From NCBI GenBank assembly GCA_043816305.1, contig JBDRHZ010000028.1, positions 9,906 through 73,905 of the forward strand: a DNA stretch of 64,000 nt, given 5' to 3'. The notes beneath the pieces are model-generated. The model had not been told where the DNA came from. It saw only the letters and a program-made list of their open reading frames with translations, and made no database searches. Position numbers and translations under genes: made by a program. Origin of the DNA: JAHIVN01 sp018816645 (GTDB lineage: Bacteria > Patescibacteriota > Dojkabacteria > JAHIVN01). Each line of letters begins with the position of its first letter. Positions within the stretch are counted from its first letter, which is position 1. This document shows, piece after piece, positions 1 through 9,137 of this stretch.

Positions 1-1896
1 AGCACCTTTCTCTTCAGCCTTTTCGTCTTCCTTCTTTTCATCCTTGCTATCATCCGGTTTGCCCTCTTTAGCATTATCTGCTTGTTGAGCCTGCTGATAC
101 GCTTGTGCCCCGATCTCCTGAATCTTCTGACTTACTTCTTCGGTTTTCTTCTTGACTTCTTCGATATCAAAGTCTTCTTTTGTGATCAATTCCTTTAACT
201 CCTTATTCAACTTCTCAACTTCTTCTTTTTTCACTTTATCAAGTTTATCGCCAAGATCTTTCAAAGTTTTCTCCACTTGGAATGCAAGTGAATCCGCATT
301 GTTTCGTACTTCAGCTCTCTCTTTCTTCTTTTTGTCTTCTCCTTCATGTTTCTTTGCTTCATCAACCATTTTCTCTATCTCATCATCTGAAAGCGCTGTT
401 GAAGCTGTAATTGTTATTCCTTGCTCTTTTCCTGTAGCCTTATCTTTTGCTTTTACGTTTAGAATACCATTTGCATCCAGCTTAAATGTGACCTCAATTT
501 GAGGAACACCTCTAGGAGCCGGCGGAATACCGTCAAGCAGAAATTTACCCAAAGTTTTGTTGCCGTCAACGATTGGACGTTCTCCCTGCATGATGTGTAT
601 CTCAACTCCGGGCTGATTATCTGCCGCTGTAGAATAAATTTGAGTCTTTTCAGTCGGGATAGTAGTATTTCTTGAAATCATAGGGGTAGCTACACTTCCC
701 ATCGTTTCAATGCTCAGTGTCAATGGAGTTACATCAAGCAGAGTTATATCCTTTACATCACCTTGAAGAACACCTGCCTGAACAGCTGCCCCAACACCTA
801 CAACCTCATCAGGATTTACACCCTTATGAGGGTCTCTCTTGAAAAGTTCCTTTACTGTTTTTTGAACAAGCGGCATCCTGGTCATCCCTCCGACAAGAAG
901 AACTTCATCTATATCTTCGACCTTTACATCGGCATCCTTTAGTGCTGCTTCACATGGTGCTATTGTCTTGTCTACTAGTTCTTTGACTAGCTTCTCAAGG
1001 TCAGACCGAGTCATCTTGAGATTGAGATGTTTGGGTCCGCTCTTATCAGCAGTAAGATAAGGAAGATTTATAGTTGTCTCCTCACTTGAAGACAACTCAA
1101 CTTTTGCCTTCTCAGAAGCCTCGATCACACGCTGAAGTGCAATCGGATCATCTTTGAAATCCATACCATAATCCTTCATAAACTTTTCTGCCAGCCAGTT
1201 GACTATCGCCTGATCAAAGTCATCACCGCCAAGGTGTGTATCTCCGTTTGTACTTTTTACTTCGAAAACTCCGTCTCCCACTTCAAGGATTGATATATCA
1301 AAGGTTCCACCGCCCAGATCGTAAACAGCTATCTGCTTATCCTCTTTTTTTTCGAGACCGTAAGCAAGTGCAGCAGCAGTTGGCTCGTTTACTATCCGGC
1401 TAACATTGAATCCAGCAATTTTACCGGCATTTTTTGTTGCCTGTCTTTGTGAATCGTCGAAGTAAGCAGGAACTGTTATCACAGCTTCTGTTACTTTCTC
1501 TCCTAGATATTCTTCTGCATCGGATTTCAACTTTGCCAAGACTTTTGCAGATATGACTTCAGAGGGTACCCACTTATCGCCAAATTTGATCTCAACACCG
1601 TCTTTGGCAGATTTTTGAATCTTAAATGGCAGAATATTTACATCCTTCTGAACTTCAGGATCCTCCCATCTTCTACCAATAAGACGTTTTACTGAGTAGA
1701 CTGTATTCTCCGGATTGGTTACCATCTGATTTTTTGCCGGAATACCAACGATCTCTTCCCCATTTGCGTCAATTGCTACAACAGAGGGAGTAAGTCGAGC
1801 ACCTTGTACGCTCGGGATAACATTGGGTTTACCGCCTTCCATTACCGCCATACAAGAGTTCGTGGTGCCTAAGTCTATTCCTAATATTTTTGACAT
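1..1896 (-). CDS. dnaK: Chaperone DnaK (Hsp70), C-terminus cut by window edge
   Basis: ATP-dependent Hsp70 chaperone that folds client proteins with GrpE and DnaJ in the cytoplasm. Reading the minus strand from ATG at 1896 gives 632 residues without a stop. It opens with the Hsp70 phosphate-1 motif GIDLGTTNS (residues 6-14), has the phosphate-2 motif DLGGGTFD, the adenosine motif VGGMTRMP, and a substrate-binding domain followed by a Lys/Glu/Asp-rich tail. Only the last few residues can be missing. It is the distal visible gene of the hrcA-grpE-2TM-dnaK operon; the 100-bp gap upstream shows no terminator. Expression is expected to follow the CIRCE site upstream of hrcA. Confidence 0.97.
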   Translation of the reverse strand, partial: MSKILGIDLGTTNSCMAVMEGGKPNVIPSVQGARLTPSVVAIDANGEEIVGIPAKNQMVTNPENTVYSVKRLIGRRWEDPEVQKDVNILPFKIQKSAKDGVEIKFGDKWVPSEVISAKVLAKLKSDAEEYLGEKVTEAVITVPAYFDDSQRQATKNAGKIAGFNVSRIVNEPTAAALAYGLEKKEDKQIAVYDLGGGTFDISILEVGDGVFEVKSTNGDTHLGGDDFDQAIVNWLAEKFMKDYGMDFKDDPIALQRVIEASEKAKVELSSSEETTINLPYLTADKSGPKHLNLKMTRSDLEKLVKELVDKTIAPCEAALKDADVKVEDIDEVLLVGGMTRMPLVQKTVKELFKRDPHKGVNPDEVVGVGAAVQAGVLQGDVKDITLLDVTPLTLSIETMGSVATPMISRNTTIPTEKTQIYSTAADNQPGVEIHIMQGERPIVDGNKTLGKFLLDGIPPAPRGVPQIEVTFKLDANGILNVKAKDKATGKEQGITITASTALSDDEIEKMVDEAKKHEGEDKKKKERAEVRNNADSLAFQVEKTLKDLGDKLDKVKKEEVEKLNKELKELITKEDFDIEEVKKKTEEVSQKIQEIGAQAYQQAQQADNAKEGKPDDSKDEKKEDEKAEEKGA

Positions 1897-1996
1897 GTTA
1901 TTAGTTATTAATAAATAATTTTAAGAATTATATCTCACCAAGGCAGATTCCAAAATGATATCAGGCCTAGAAGCCAGAAAGTTCTGCAAGGGCGGA

Positions 1997-2278
1997 TTAG
2001 TTTTTCTCTTTTAACTTTTTTATTTCACTGTTTACAAGTCTTCTTCTCCAACCTTCAAAAAAATCGCTGAATACAACCGATAATGAATGTCCAAATAAAA
2101 CTACTCCCCAGGCAAACAAGGGGATATATGCCCAGTCGCCTTCTTTTGTTACAAGATAGTCAAAACCCAACAGTAAGCCGTTCACAACTGAGAAAACAAA
2201 GAAGTGTTTCAGAAGATTAAACCTTCTTGAAACATTTACCGAAGCTTCTTTTTCTATAGTGTTTTTTTGTGTATCCAT
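1997..2278 (-). CDS. Small 2TM-domain membrane protein in heat-shock operon
   Basis: A 93-residue protein with a charged N-terminus, two hydrophobic segments (about residues 25-45 and 50-72) joined by a short acidic/aromatic loop, and a basic tail. The layout, with the W-x-Y-I-P-L-x-x-W-G pattern at the second segment, matches the '2TM domain' family of small inner-membrane proteins, whose function is unknown. It lies 9 bp after grpE and before dnaK, so it should be co-transcribed under CIRCE control. A membrane protein in this position of the operon is unusual. The family assignment is by pattern only. Confidence 0.75.
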   Translation of the reverse strand: MDTQKNTIEKEASVNVSRRFNLLKHFFVFSVVNGLLLGFDYLVTKEGDWAYIPLFAWGVVLFGHSLSVVFSDFFEGWRRRLVNSEIKKLKEKN

Positions 2279-2287
2279 ATATTTTTT

Positions 2288-3280
2288 TTAATTTTTCTTA
2301 GATACTATTACACGTACCGGCCTTACAATCTGTCCATTGTCCTTCATCCTGTATCCCTTTTGAACAACTTCACGAACAGAGTTATTTTCTTCATCATTAT
2401 CTACCGCAACTACACCAACTGCTTCGCAGGCATTTGGATCGAAAATACTGCCAAGCTTACATCCGATCTCCTCCAAGCCGTTCCCATCTATTATCTTTTG
2501 CAGCTTCTCACGTACCATTCTCAACCCGACCTGCTCATTCTCATCTACTTTTAAATTCTTCAAAGCTCGATCAAAATCGTCAATGCAGTCAAGAATCTCT
2601 CCCAATATAGAAGCATTTGCTATCCCCATAAACCTGCCTCTTTCGTTTTCGGTTCGCTTTTGAAGGTTCTGGTAGTCCGCAAGGGCTCTCAACCTTTTCT
2701 CCTTTTCCTGCTCAAGCAATGAGTGCAGTTCATCTGTTTCAGATAGTTTTCTCTTTCCAGCTGGTTTTTCTTCAGCGATACGTTCATCCAAAGTATCATC
2801 ATCTCTTTCAACTCCTATTCTATTATTTCTAATTTCGATCTCTATCTTGCCTTCTTGGAACTTTATCAGTCTATCCTGACCAATCTGTTTTGCCTCACTA
2901 ATTTTTATGTTATTTTCTTTAAGCTTATGTATAAAAGAATCAAAATTTACTCTAACTACAAAGGCTATGTGATCAAATCCAGTCACCTTTACTGTACGTT
3001 TCGGCTTTGGCTCACTTACCTCGATCTTATCTATCGAAACACCCTGTACCTCGAAAGGCTTCAGCAGCTTCGCTACTGTAATTCTTCTGCCAGCATGAGG
3101 CAGTTCGTTGAGCGGAATAATGTCCTCGTCCAGATTCTTGAGAAGCTGTTCATACTCCTCGGTTGATTTGGCCTGAATGCAGATATGATCGAAGTCTATC
3201 TCACTTAGTCCGATAGACTTCTTTACAGCGTTCACAGCTTTATCCGCAAAACTCTTAAGTCCCTTTTGTGTGTTAAGCAT
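2288..3280 (-). CDS. grpE: GrpE nucleotide exchange factor with N-terminal VOC/YecM-like domain
   Basis: Nucleotide exchange factor for DnaK. Residues about 180-330 are a complete GrpE: a long coiled coil containing ALADYQNLQKRTENER, then the beta-wing domain with the family ending (YRMKDNGQIVRPVRVIVSK). Residues about 1-155 are extra. They show an FDHICI strand, a GR-I-x-x-x-K-L segment, an E-P-K-P stretch and a second GFDHIAFVV strand, the layout of vicinal-oxygen-chelate (glyoxalase-fold) proteins of the YecM type. Normal bacterial GrpE is about 180-200 residues, so this is a fusion. A charged linker (about 155-180) joins the halves without a stop. GrpE call firm; N-terminal fold assignment moderate. 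Confidence 0.9.
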   Translation of the reverse strand: MLNTQKGLKSFADKAVNAVKKSIGLSEIDFDHICIQAKSTEEYEQLLKNLDEDIIPLNELPHAGRRITVAKLLKPFEVQGVSIDKIEVSEPKPKRTVKVTGFDHIAFVVRVNFDSFIHKLKENNIKISEAKQIGQDRLIKFQEGKIEIEIRNNRIGVERDDDTLDERIAEEKPAGKRKLSETDELHSLLEQEKEKRLRALADYQNLQKRTENERGRFMGIANASILGEILDCIDDFDRALKNLKVDENEQVGLRMVREKLQKIIDGNGLEEIGCKLGSIFDPNACEAVGVVAVDNDEENNSVREVVQKGYRMKDNGQIVRPVRVIVSKKN

Positions 3281-3308
3281 CGTTTAATATACACTTAATT
3301 AAATTTAG

Positions 3309-4037
3309 TTAATCCCAGCCGGCAATTGAGTTCTCAATAAATTCTGAAATAGTCCTAACAGCAGGTATAATTCTTTCATATCTCATCCTCTTTGGACCAA
3401 TGACTCCAATGTATCCTTTAGCCCCTCTATAATAGTTGAATGGAGAAAAGACTATACTGCAGTCGCTCAGAGAATCAAGGCCAATTTCATCTCCGATAAG
3501 TGTTTTCAAACGAGAATCATTTCTATACAGAGAGAACAGCTTCCCAAGCAGAGTTTCGCTTTCAATGACATTTAGGGTATCCTGCAAAAGATCCAAGTCA
3601 GAAAATTCCGGATTTCGCAATAAATAGCCAACCCCGGAAACAAACACCATATCATCAACAAGAGAAACTGATACCTGCCCAGCTATTTCAGACAAAGCCT
3701 TGACAGCCTCTCTTATAAATAAAGCTCGATTAAATCTACTCTGAAAGAGTCTTTCCTTTAACCTTGTCTGTTCTAGAGAATCCGGCTCCTCCTCCTTGAG
3801 CATTTCATCAATAAAATATCTGATTCCTATCCCCGTAGGAATCCTCCCGGAGGAGGAATGTTCCTTGAGAAGGAAGCCCTGCTTTACAAGTGTCGCCATC
3901 TCTGATCGAAGCGTAGCCGGACTCACACCGATATCATATTTATCAGCAAGGGTGAGAGACCCGACTGCTTCAGCCGTATCCATAAATTCACTCATGATTG
4001 CTTGTAAAATCCTCCGCTGTCTATTGGTTATGGGCAT
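3309..4037 (-). CDS. hrcA: Heat-inducible transcription repressor HrcA
   Basis: Repressor that binds CIRCE and shuts off chaperone operons. The N-terminus is the HrcA winged helix (TNRQRRILQAIMSEFMDTAEAVGS, then SPATLRSEMATL and SSGRIPTGIGIRYFID); the C-terminal part carries the GAF-like core ending in GPKRMRYERIIPAV. I start at ATG 4037 because MPITNRQ aligns with family starts; a TTG at 4064 would add nine unconserved residues. At about 242 residues it is shorter than the usual 330-350, lacking part of the central region. First gene of the hrcA-grpE-2TM-dnaK operon, 34 bp after the CIRCE element, so it should autoregulate. Confidence 0.93.
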   Translation of the reverse strand: MPITNRQRRILQAIMSEFMDTAEAVGSLTLADKYDIGVSPATLRSEMATLVKQGFLLKEHSSSGRIPTGIGIRYFIDEMLKEEEPDSLEQTRLKERLFQSRFNRALFIREAVKALSEIAGQVSVSLVDDMVFVSGVGYLLRNPEFSDLDLLQDTLNVIESETLLGKLFSLYRNDSRLKTLIGDEIGLDSLSDCSIVFSPFNYYRGAKGYIGVIGPKRMRYERIIPAVRTISEFIENSIAGWD

Positions 4038-4070
4038 TTTATTAGAAAAAAATATTAGAAACAAAAAAAA

Positions 4071-4097
4071 CTAGCACTTGCGATCTATAAGTGCTAG
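4071..4097. promoter_or_regulatory. CIRCE operator of the hrcA-grpE-dnaK operon
   Basis: A perfect 9-bp inverted repeat, CTAGCACTT and AAGTGCTAG, separated by 9 bp. This is the size and spacing of the CIRCE element (consensus TTAGCACTC-N9-GAGTGCTAA), differing only in the outer bases of each arm. It sits directly upstream of hrcA, the repressor that recognises it. Confidence 0.95.
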
Positions 4098-4133
4098 TTT
4101 ATCAGTATCAAAAACCGATGTCAATAGTTTTCT

Positions 4134-6047
4134 TTATTTATCTGTTGGAGGCGGTGGATTATAGATAATCTTTATTTTATCTCTATCATCATCTTTTTGA
4201 TCCCCAGTTGTGATAAGTACATAGTTATCGGTTGTCAGGTTCCCCTTGTAGATAACCTTAAACTTTGGTACTAAAAGATATCTTTCCCCTACGTTTAGAT
4301 TCCCAAGGTGATCTGACAAATCATCAACCACTATGTCTCCGTTCTTTGGATCAATATAAGCAGCACTATTGATAGCATTTGTCCCTTTTTGAACAGTAAC
4401 CCAATTACCGCTTGAATCTTTTTCCTGCCTTACAGCCTTAGAGAATTCAAGATATTCCAGATGGCCGGAATTGTAACTGTCTACAAACTTTATTGGGAAA
4501 ACCTGGCCTAATACAGTTTCCCCTGTATTTGTGACAGTAATATTGAATTTCACTTCTTCGCCCCATACGTAGGTATCCGGTTTTCCGCCAGCTTCTTTTT
4601 GATCAATTTTCTTTACTTCAAAATCAGATTCAGTTGGTATTACCTCGACATAAGCATAGGCAAAGTCATTACATTCGGGCTCCGGGTAGAATGTACTTCC
4701 ATCACCAACATAAGTTTTAACTGTAAGCAGGTAGGAACCAACGAGCATAGCATCCACAAGTGTACCGTTACATCCCTCTTCACTGCCTTTACAATCAACA
4801 ACACTACTGCCGGCAGGATCAGTCAGAATTAAATTTGTATCTGTTGCAAAATTTCCGCTGTCATTATGAAAACTACCTATTCTAAATTTATCCCCTTCAT
4901 CCAAAGTTATACTTGCTGCCCATGCCCCGCTTGTTCCTTTACCTACTCTCGCTTGAGTACTGTCGTAAGGACACTTATCTTGAGGTATGATTATTACTGT
5001 TACTGTAGCCGTATCATTACATCCGCTTTCAGGATAGAAACCCTCCTCGGCATTATAAGTTCGGACAGTTAATGTATATGTACCTACTTTTGCATTATCC
5101 AACTTCCAGCCATGGCAGCCTTGATTATTTGTATCGCAATTATATGAGTAATTATCAGGACCAGTCAGATCCAGCCGAGTATCAGTAGCTACTTCCAGTA
5201 AACCCCCGACATCATGAAAGCTTCCAATCTCAAAGTCATCCCCTTCATAAAGCTGCATACTGTCCTCCCAATTACCTCCAACTCTTCTAACATTAGCTTT
5301 TGTTTCTGGATATGGACACTTATCTTCTGGTGGTTTTCCCCCGCAGACTTCTTCATTATCAAAATTATCAAATAGATTTCCTTTCCAAACTACAAAATCC
5401 GCATAAGGAAGATCCAAGTTTTCACAAACGACATCTATCTGAATGGCTAAACAGTTATTCGGGATTTTATCAGCCCGTGAGTTCTTGACTGCTGTAGTAA
5501 AAAACGCATCATAAGCCGCAGAATCAAATGTGGCGTACCCGCCTTCGAAATATGTATCACCTTTTCCACCTGCTAAATTACTGTTACATATCATGTGCCC
5601 ATCAACATACTCTACTTGATCAGGATCACAAGTAATTATCTGGACATAGCAATCTCCTTTTATAAACCAATTTGGATCACTTGGAGGTGGCTGAAGCTTA
5701 CAGTCTTCTTTTCTCCCCCAGTTGATACCAAGACAACCATTGGACCCACATTCATTCATACTACATGCAAACTTATCATATGCTGGATCAAGAGTAAGTT
5801 GAATATCCCCTTTCCCGCAGCCATCCCACCAAGAAGAACCTGGGACAATGTCGCTTTGATCTTTTCCGCAGGCATTAACAACCTGACCGGGGCCATAGGG
5901 CGCCGAAGCATCCACCTTTCCTACCAGTGATCTCATATAAGGGCTGTTTACGAGAACAATAACTATAAACCCCATCCCAAGGATAAATACTGAATATACA
6001 TTCAGAAATTTCTGCATAAAAACAGGTAACTTAACTCCAGTATTCAT
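4134..6047 (-). CDS. Large exported protein with duplicated Cys-containing module and DUF11-like domain
   Basis: 637 residues. An N-terminal hydrophobic segment (about 12-34) followed by a VDASA site suggests a signal peptide or anchor. The next region is Cys-rich. Two tandem modules of about 110 residues follow, each starting DKCPY, with an EGD-x-F-x-IGSFH motif, a G-x-Y-x-LTV strand and a closing C-N-D segment. The C-terminus resembles a DUF11/CARDB-type domain of surface proteins, ending in PPPPTDK without an LPXTG anchor. It is divergent from the sortase gene 157 bp away. Function unknown; a surface or adhesive role is an inference. Confidence 0.75.
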   Translation of the reverse strand: MNTGVKLPVFMQKFLNVYSVFILGMGFIVIVLVNSPYMRSLVGKVDASAPYGPGQVVNACGKDQSDIVPGSSWWDGCGKGDIQLTLDPAYDKFACSMNECGSNGCLGINWGRKEDCKLQPPPSDPNWFIKGDCYVQIITCDPDQVEYVDGHMICNSNLAGGKGDTYFEGGYATFDSAAYDAFFTTAVKNSRADKIPNNCLAIQIDVVCENLDLPYADFVVWKGNLFDNFDNEEVCGGKPPEDKCPYPETKANVRRVGGNWEDSMQLYEGDDFEIGSFHDVGGLLEVATDTRLDLTGPDNYSYNCDTNNQGCHGWKLDNAKVGTYTLTVRTYNAEEGFYPESGCNDTATVTVIIIPQDKCPYDSTQARVGKGTSGAWAASITLDEGDKFRIGSFHNDSGNFATDTNLILTDPAGSSVVDCKGSEEGCNGTLVDAMLVGSYLLTVKTYVGDGSTFYPEPECNDFAYAYVEVIPTESDFEVKKIDQKEAGGKPDTYVWGEEVKFNITVTNTGETVLGQVFPIKFVDSYNSGHLEYLEFSKAVRQEKDSSGNWVTVQKGTNAINSAAYIDPKNGDIVVDDLSDHLGNLNVGERYLLVPKFKVIYKGNLTTDNYVLITTGDQKDDDRDKIKIIYNPPPPTDK

Positions 6048-6203
6048 TGATAAAAGAAATGAATTTAAGTAATAACATTATACCAAATGATTAGGTTCAT
6101 TTCAAACTATGGGGCAATTCTGATATAATTCTACATATTGTAAATATAATGTCAAGTAAGCGGATTCTTGTAAATTTATCGTAAATAATGTAATAATTTA
6201 AAA

Positions 6204-6872
6204 ATGAATGAGAACTTCAATCCAATAAAACTTCTTTTTGCAACAATCGGATGTCTGCTAGTATTCTCAATTCCTGTTATCGGTATCCTAGCTATATGGG
6301 GCTTTGAACCTAATGAAATAAAAGAGCAGATCACGAACTTCTTTCCTAAATCAGACGAGAAAGACGATAATTACAACTTCGAAATCCCTGCTGGCGAAGA
6401 TGAATTACTGACCTCTACTATTATAAACGAAGGAAAGAAAGCAAAAGTTACACAAAAGGAAAACCCAGCGTCCTGGCTATCGATCCCTTCGGCAGACATA
6501 GAGGGAGAGATCGTATACGGTACAGATGGAGAATCTTTGCTACGGCAGGGTTTCTGGAATCATCCCATATCAATAGAGCCGGGTGAAATAGGGATCAGCG
6601 CTATCTTCGGTCATAGGAGATATCACCTCCCCCCGAATAAAAATACGTTTTACAATTTGGATATGGTGAAAGTTGATGACCGCTTAGAAGTTAAATTAAA
6701 AGATGGAACGTGGCTTGAATACAAAGTTGTAAATGTAGATGTTGTAGATCCGGATAAAGTTGACAGCATCATTACAGAGAAATCAGAAAGTTCAATTATC
6801 AAGCTGATTACTTGTACACCCTTGGGAACTGACGAGAAACGCCTCATCGTAACAGCAGAGAGAGTAATGTAG
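6204..6872 (+). CDS. Sortase family transpeptidase
   Basis: Membrane-anchored cysteine transpeptidase that cleaves LPXTG-type signals and links proteins to the cell wall. One TM helix (about 9-32) precedes the catalytic domain. The triad is visible: His137 in FGHRR, Cys204 in the LITC motif and Arg213 in EKRLIV. The single N-terminal anchor and the C-x-P-x-G-x-x-x-x-R spacing resemble class D/E housekeeping sortases; subclass is uncertain. A candidate substrate with an LPQTG signal lies at 33155-35224. Confidence 0.92.
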   Translation: MNENFNPIKLLFATIGCLLVFSIPVIGILAIWGFEPNEIKEQITNFFPKSDEKDDNYNFEIPAGEDELLTSTIINEGKKAKVTQKENPASWLSIPSADIEGEIVYGTDGESLLRQGFWNHPISIEPGEIGISAIFGHRRYHLPPNKNTFYNLDMVKVDDRLEVKLKDGTWLEYKVVNVDVVDPDKVDSIITEKSESSIIKLITCTPLGTDEKRLIVTAERVM

Positions 6873-6892
6873 TCTGGTAAGTGGTAGATCTC

Positions 6893-6970
6893 CTTGAAAG
6901 GGAAGACTAGATGGTTGAATAGCTAGATAGTAACTTGATTGTCTGATTATCTATTTAACTAATTCTCTAA
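6893..6970. repeat. CTAT-rich intergenic spacer
   Basis: Between the sortase and uvrB 3' ends the sequence is made of short near-repeats such as TAGCTAGATAG, TTGTCTGATTATCTATTT and ACTAATTCTCTAATCAAC. Similar spacers occur at about 14385-14535 and 39098-39190. No hairpin with a T-tract is obvious. Confidence 0.45.
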
Positions 6971-6974
6971 TCAA

Positions 6975-9125
6975 CTATTTTCCTTTCAAATCTTTTATCA
7001 AATCCCGGAGCTCAGCTGCCTTCTCAAACTCTAGCATATCGCTATAAAGCAGCATTTGTACTTCAAGATCATTTAGAAGTTTCTTTCTTTCTTTGGGATT
7101 CAGAGCCGGGAAGGATTCTACCCTTTTGTGCAAGTCTTCGTCGGTTTTCTTCTCATCCTGCTTGTCATCAAGCCGTTCCAGCTGATCTTTGATCTCCTTT
7201 GTGATGGATGTTGGAGTAATATTGTGTTTTTCATTATACTTTTCCTGTACTTTTCTTCTTCTCTTGGTCTCCAGAACAGCTCTTTTCATACTTCCGGTAA
7301 CTTTATCCGCATACATGATGACGTAGCCATCTTTGTGTCTGGCAGCACGTCCGATTGTTTGGATGAGACTAACATCGCTCCTCAGGAATCCTTCTTTATC
7401 CGCGTCAAGGATTGCAACTAAGGCAACTTCTGGAAGATCCAGCCCTTCTCTCAGTAGATTTATACCCACAACAACATCATACTTCCCGAGTCTCAAGTCG
7501 CGGAGAATCTCTACACGTTCAACAGTATCTATCTCGCTGTGTAGATATTGCACTTTGATTCCGATATCTTTGAGGTATGCAGACAGATCCTCTGCCATTC
7601 TTTTGGTAAGAGTTGTCACTAGAGCCCGATTTCCTGATGAAGTAACTGATTTAATTTCACCAATCAGATCATCTATCTGATTCAAACATTTCCTTTTCTT
7701 TAGTACATTTGCCTGTCTCTTCAGATTATTACTTTCCAGTTCCTTGACCAAGGTCTCTTTTTTATCAGTTTCTGACGGCCGTATCTCAATGCGTGGATCA
7801 AGCAAACCTGTTGGACGTATAAGCTGTTCGATTATCCCACCCAAATTTTGAGATTTGAGATTTCCAGCCAGAGGCTGGCTTGCGTGCCGATCGGCATGGT
7901 CTGCCTTTGGCGGAGAATTTTGAGATTTTTTGATTTCATATTCACTTGGTGTTGCACTTACATATACAGCCTGATTTATTCTTTTCTTAAATTCGGCAAA
8001 CTGCAAAGGTCTGTTATCTAATGCGCTTGTCAGCCGGAAACCGTAATCTACAAGGATCTCCTTTCTCGCTCTGTCGCCGTTGTACATTCCACGAATCTGC
8101 GGAATAGTCATGTGAGACTCGTCAAAGAACAGAAGCCAGTCATCAGGATAGTAGTCGAGCAGGGTAGAGGGAGGCGATCCGGGTTTGCGATTCTCTATGT
8201 ATCTGGAATAATTCTCAATACCCGAACAATAGCCAGTTTCCCTTAGCATCTCGATATCATAATTGACCCGCTGTTCGATTCTATGAGCCTCAAGATCACG
8301 ACCCTGTTTTTTGAAGAACTTAATTCTTTCTTTCAAGTCATTTTCTATTTGCGGGATAGCAGCGATAAGTGCTTCGTATGGTGTAACAAATTGCTTCGCT
8401 GGGAAAATAGTAATTTCTTTGGGAGTATCCAAAACTTCTCCGCTGACAGGATTTATCACCTTGAGCGCTTCGACCTCATTACCGAAGAATTCTACACGAA
8501 CAGCAGTTTCATCAGCGGCTGTATAAACATCTATCGTATCTCCTCTGACTCGGAATTGACCTGAATAGAAGTCATACTCGCTTCTTTCGTACTGCAGGTC
8601 TCCCAAGTGACGGATAAGTTTATTTCTGCTGTAGTTCTCATTTACAACAATCTTTCTGCTCAAATCCATGTAATCTTGCGGGTTTCCAAGACCGTAGATA
8701 CATGAAACCGAAGCCACAATCACAACATCTTTACGCGTAAGCAATGACTGAGTAGCAGCACTTCTGTATCTTTCGATGCTTTCATTGATGTCTGCTTCTT
8801 TTTCGATATACATGTCCCGCTTGGGCACATACGCTTCCGGTTGATAATAATCGTAATAAGAAACAAAGTAGCTTACTGCATTATCTGGAAAGTATGTCTT
8901 AAATTCGCCGTATAATTGAGCTGCTAGAGTTTTATTATGAGAAATAATAAGAGTGGGTTTCTGAACGTTTTGAATTACCGATGCCATGGTAAATGTCTTG
9001 CCCGAGCCGGTCACACCAAGCAGTGTTTGATGATTAATGTCAGCCTCTATGCCTTTAGTTAAAAGTTCGATCGCTTGCGGCTGATCTCCCGATGGTTTGT
9101 ATTTTGATTTGAGGTTAAAGTTCAT
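6975..9125 (-). CDS. uvrB: UvrABC excinuclease subunit B
   Basis: Damage-verifying helicase-like subunit of nucleotide excision repair. Walker A GVTGSGKT at residues 37-44, the beta-hairpin region DYYQPEAYVP, the DESH motif, YVSATPSEYE, the helicase motif QTIGRAARH and the C-terminal UVR coiled coil (about 675-710) are all present, so it is full-length. About 30 extra residues (about 398-428) interrupt the segment between EYEIKKS and IIEQLIRPTG, which are adjacent in other UvrB proteins. They are encoded by a palindromic repeat and keep the frame. Likely functional. Confidence 0.97.
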   Translation of the reverse strand: MNFNLKSKYKPSGDQPQAIELLTKGIEADINHQTLLGVTGSGKTFTMASVIQNVQKPTLIISHNKTLAAQLYGEFKTYFPDNAVSYFVSYYDYYQPEAYVPKRDMYIEKEADINESIERYRSAATQSLLTRKDVVIVASVSCIYGLGNPQDYMDLSRKIVVNENYSRNKLIRHLGDLQYERSEYDFYSGQFRVRGDTIDVYTAADETAVRVEFFGNEVEALKVINPVSGEVLDTPKEITIFPAKQFVTPYEALIAAIPQIENDLKERIKFFKKQGRDLEAHRIEQRVNYDIEMLRETGYCSGIENYSRYIENRKPGSPPSTLLDYYPDDWLLFFDESHMTIPQIRGMYNGDRARKEILVDYGFRLTSALDNRPLQFAEFKKRINQAVYVSATPSEYEIKKSQNSPPKADHADRHASQPLAGNLKSQNLGGIIEQLIRPTGLLDPRIEIRPSETDKKETLVKELESNNLKRQANVLKKRKCLNQIDDLIGEIKSVTSSGNRALVTTLTKRMAEDLSAYLKDIGIKVQYLHSEIDTVERVEILRDLRLGKYDVVVGINLLREGLDLPEVALVAILDADKEGFLRSDVSLIQTIGRAARHKDGYVIMYADKVTGSMKRAVLETKRRRKVQEKYNEKHNITPTSITKEIKDQLERLDDKQDEKKTDEDLHKRVESFPALNPKERKKLLNDLEVQMLLYSDMLEFEKAAELRDLIKDLKGK
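7844..7928. repeat. Palindromic repeat inserted in frame within uvrB
   Basis: The 13-bp sequence AATTTTGAGATTT occurs at 7844-7856 and again at 7916-7928. Between them lie a hairpin CCAGCC-AGA-GGCTGG (7864-7878), a palindrome TGCCGATCGGCA (7885-7896) and a TGCCTTTGGCG stretch. The whole block encodes residues absent from other UvrB proteins. The same stem-AGA-stem design flanked by TTTGAGATTT occurs inside rsmA. Confidence 0.8.
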
Positions 9126-9137
9126 ATATATTTAGTT

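Noticed and set aside
152..502. Plus-strand frame opposite dnaK
   Set aside because: Ser/Phe-rich, a shadow of the Lys/Glu-rich dnaK tail on the other strand.
2267..3166. Plus-strand frames opposite grpE
   Set aside because: Composition typical of antisense shadows; grpE fully explains the region.
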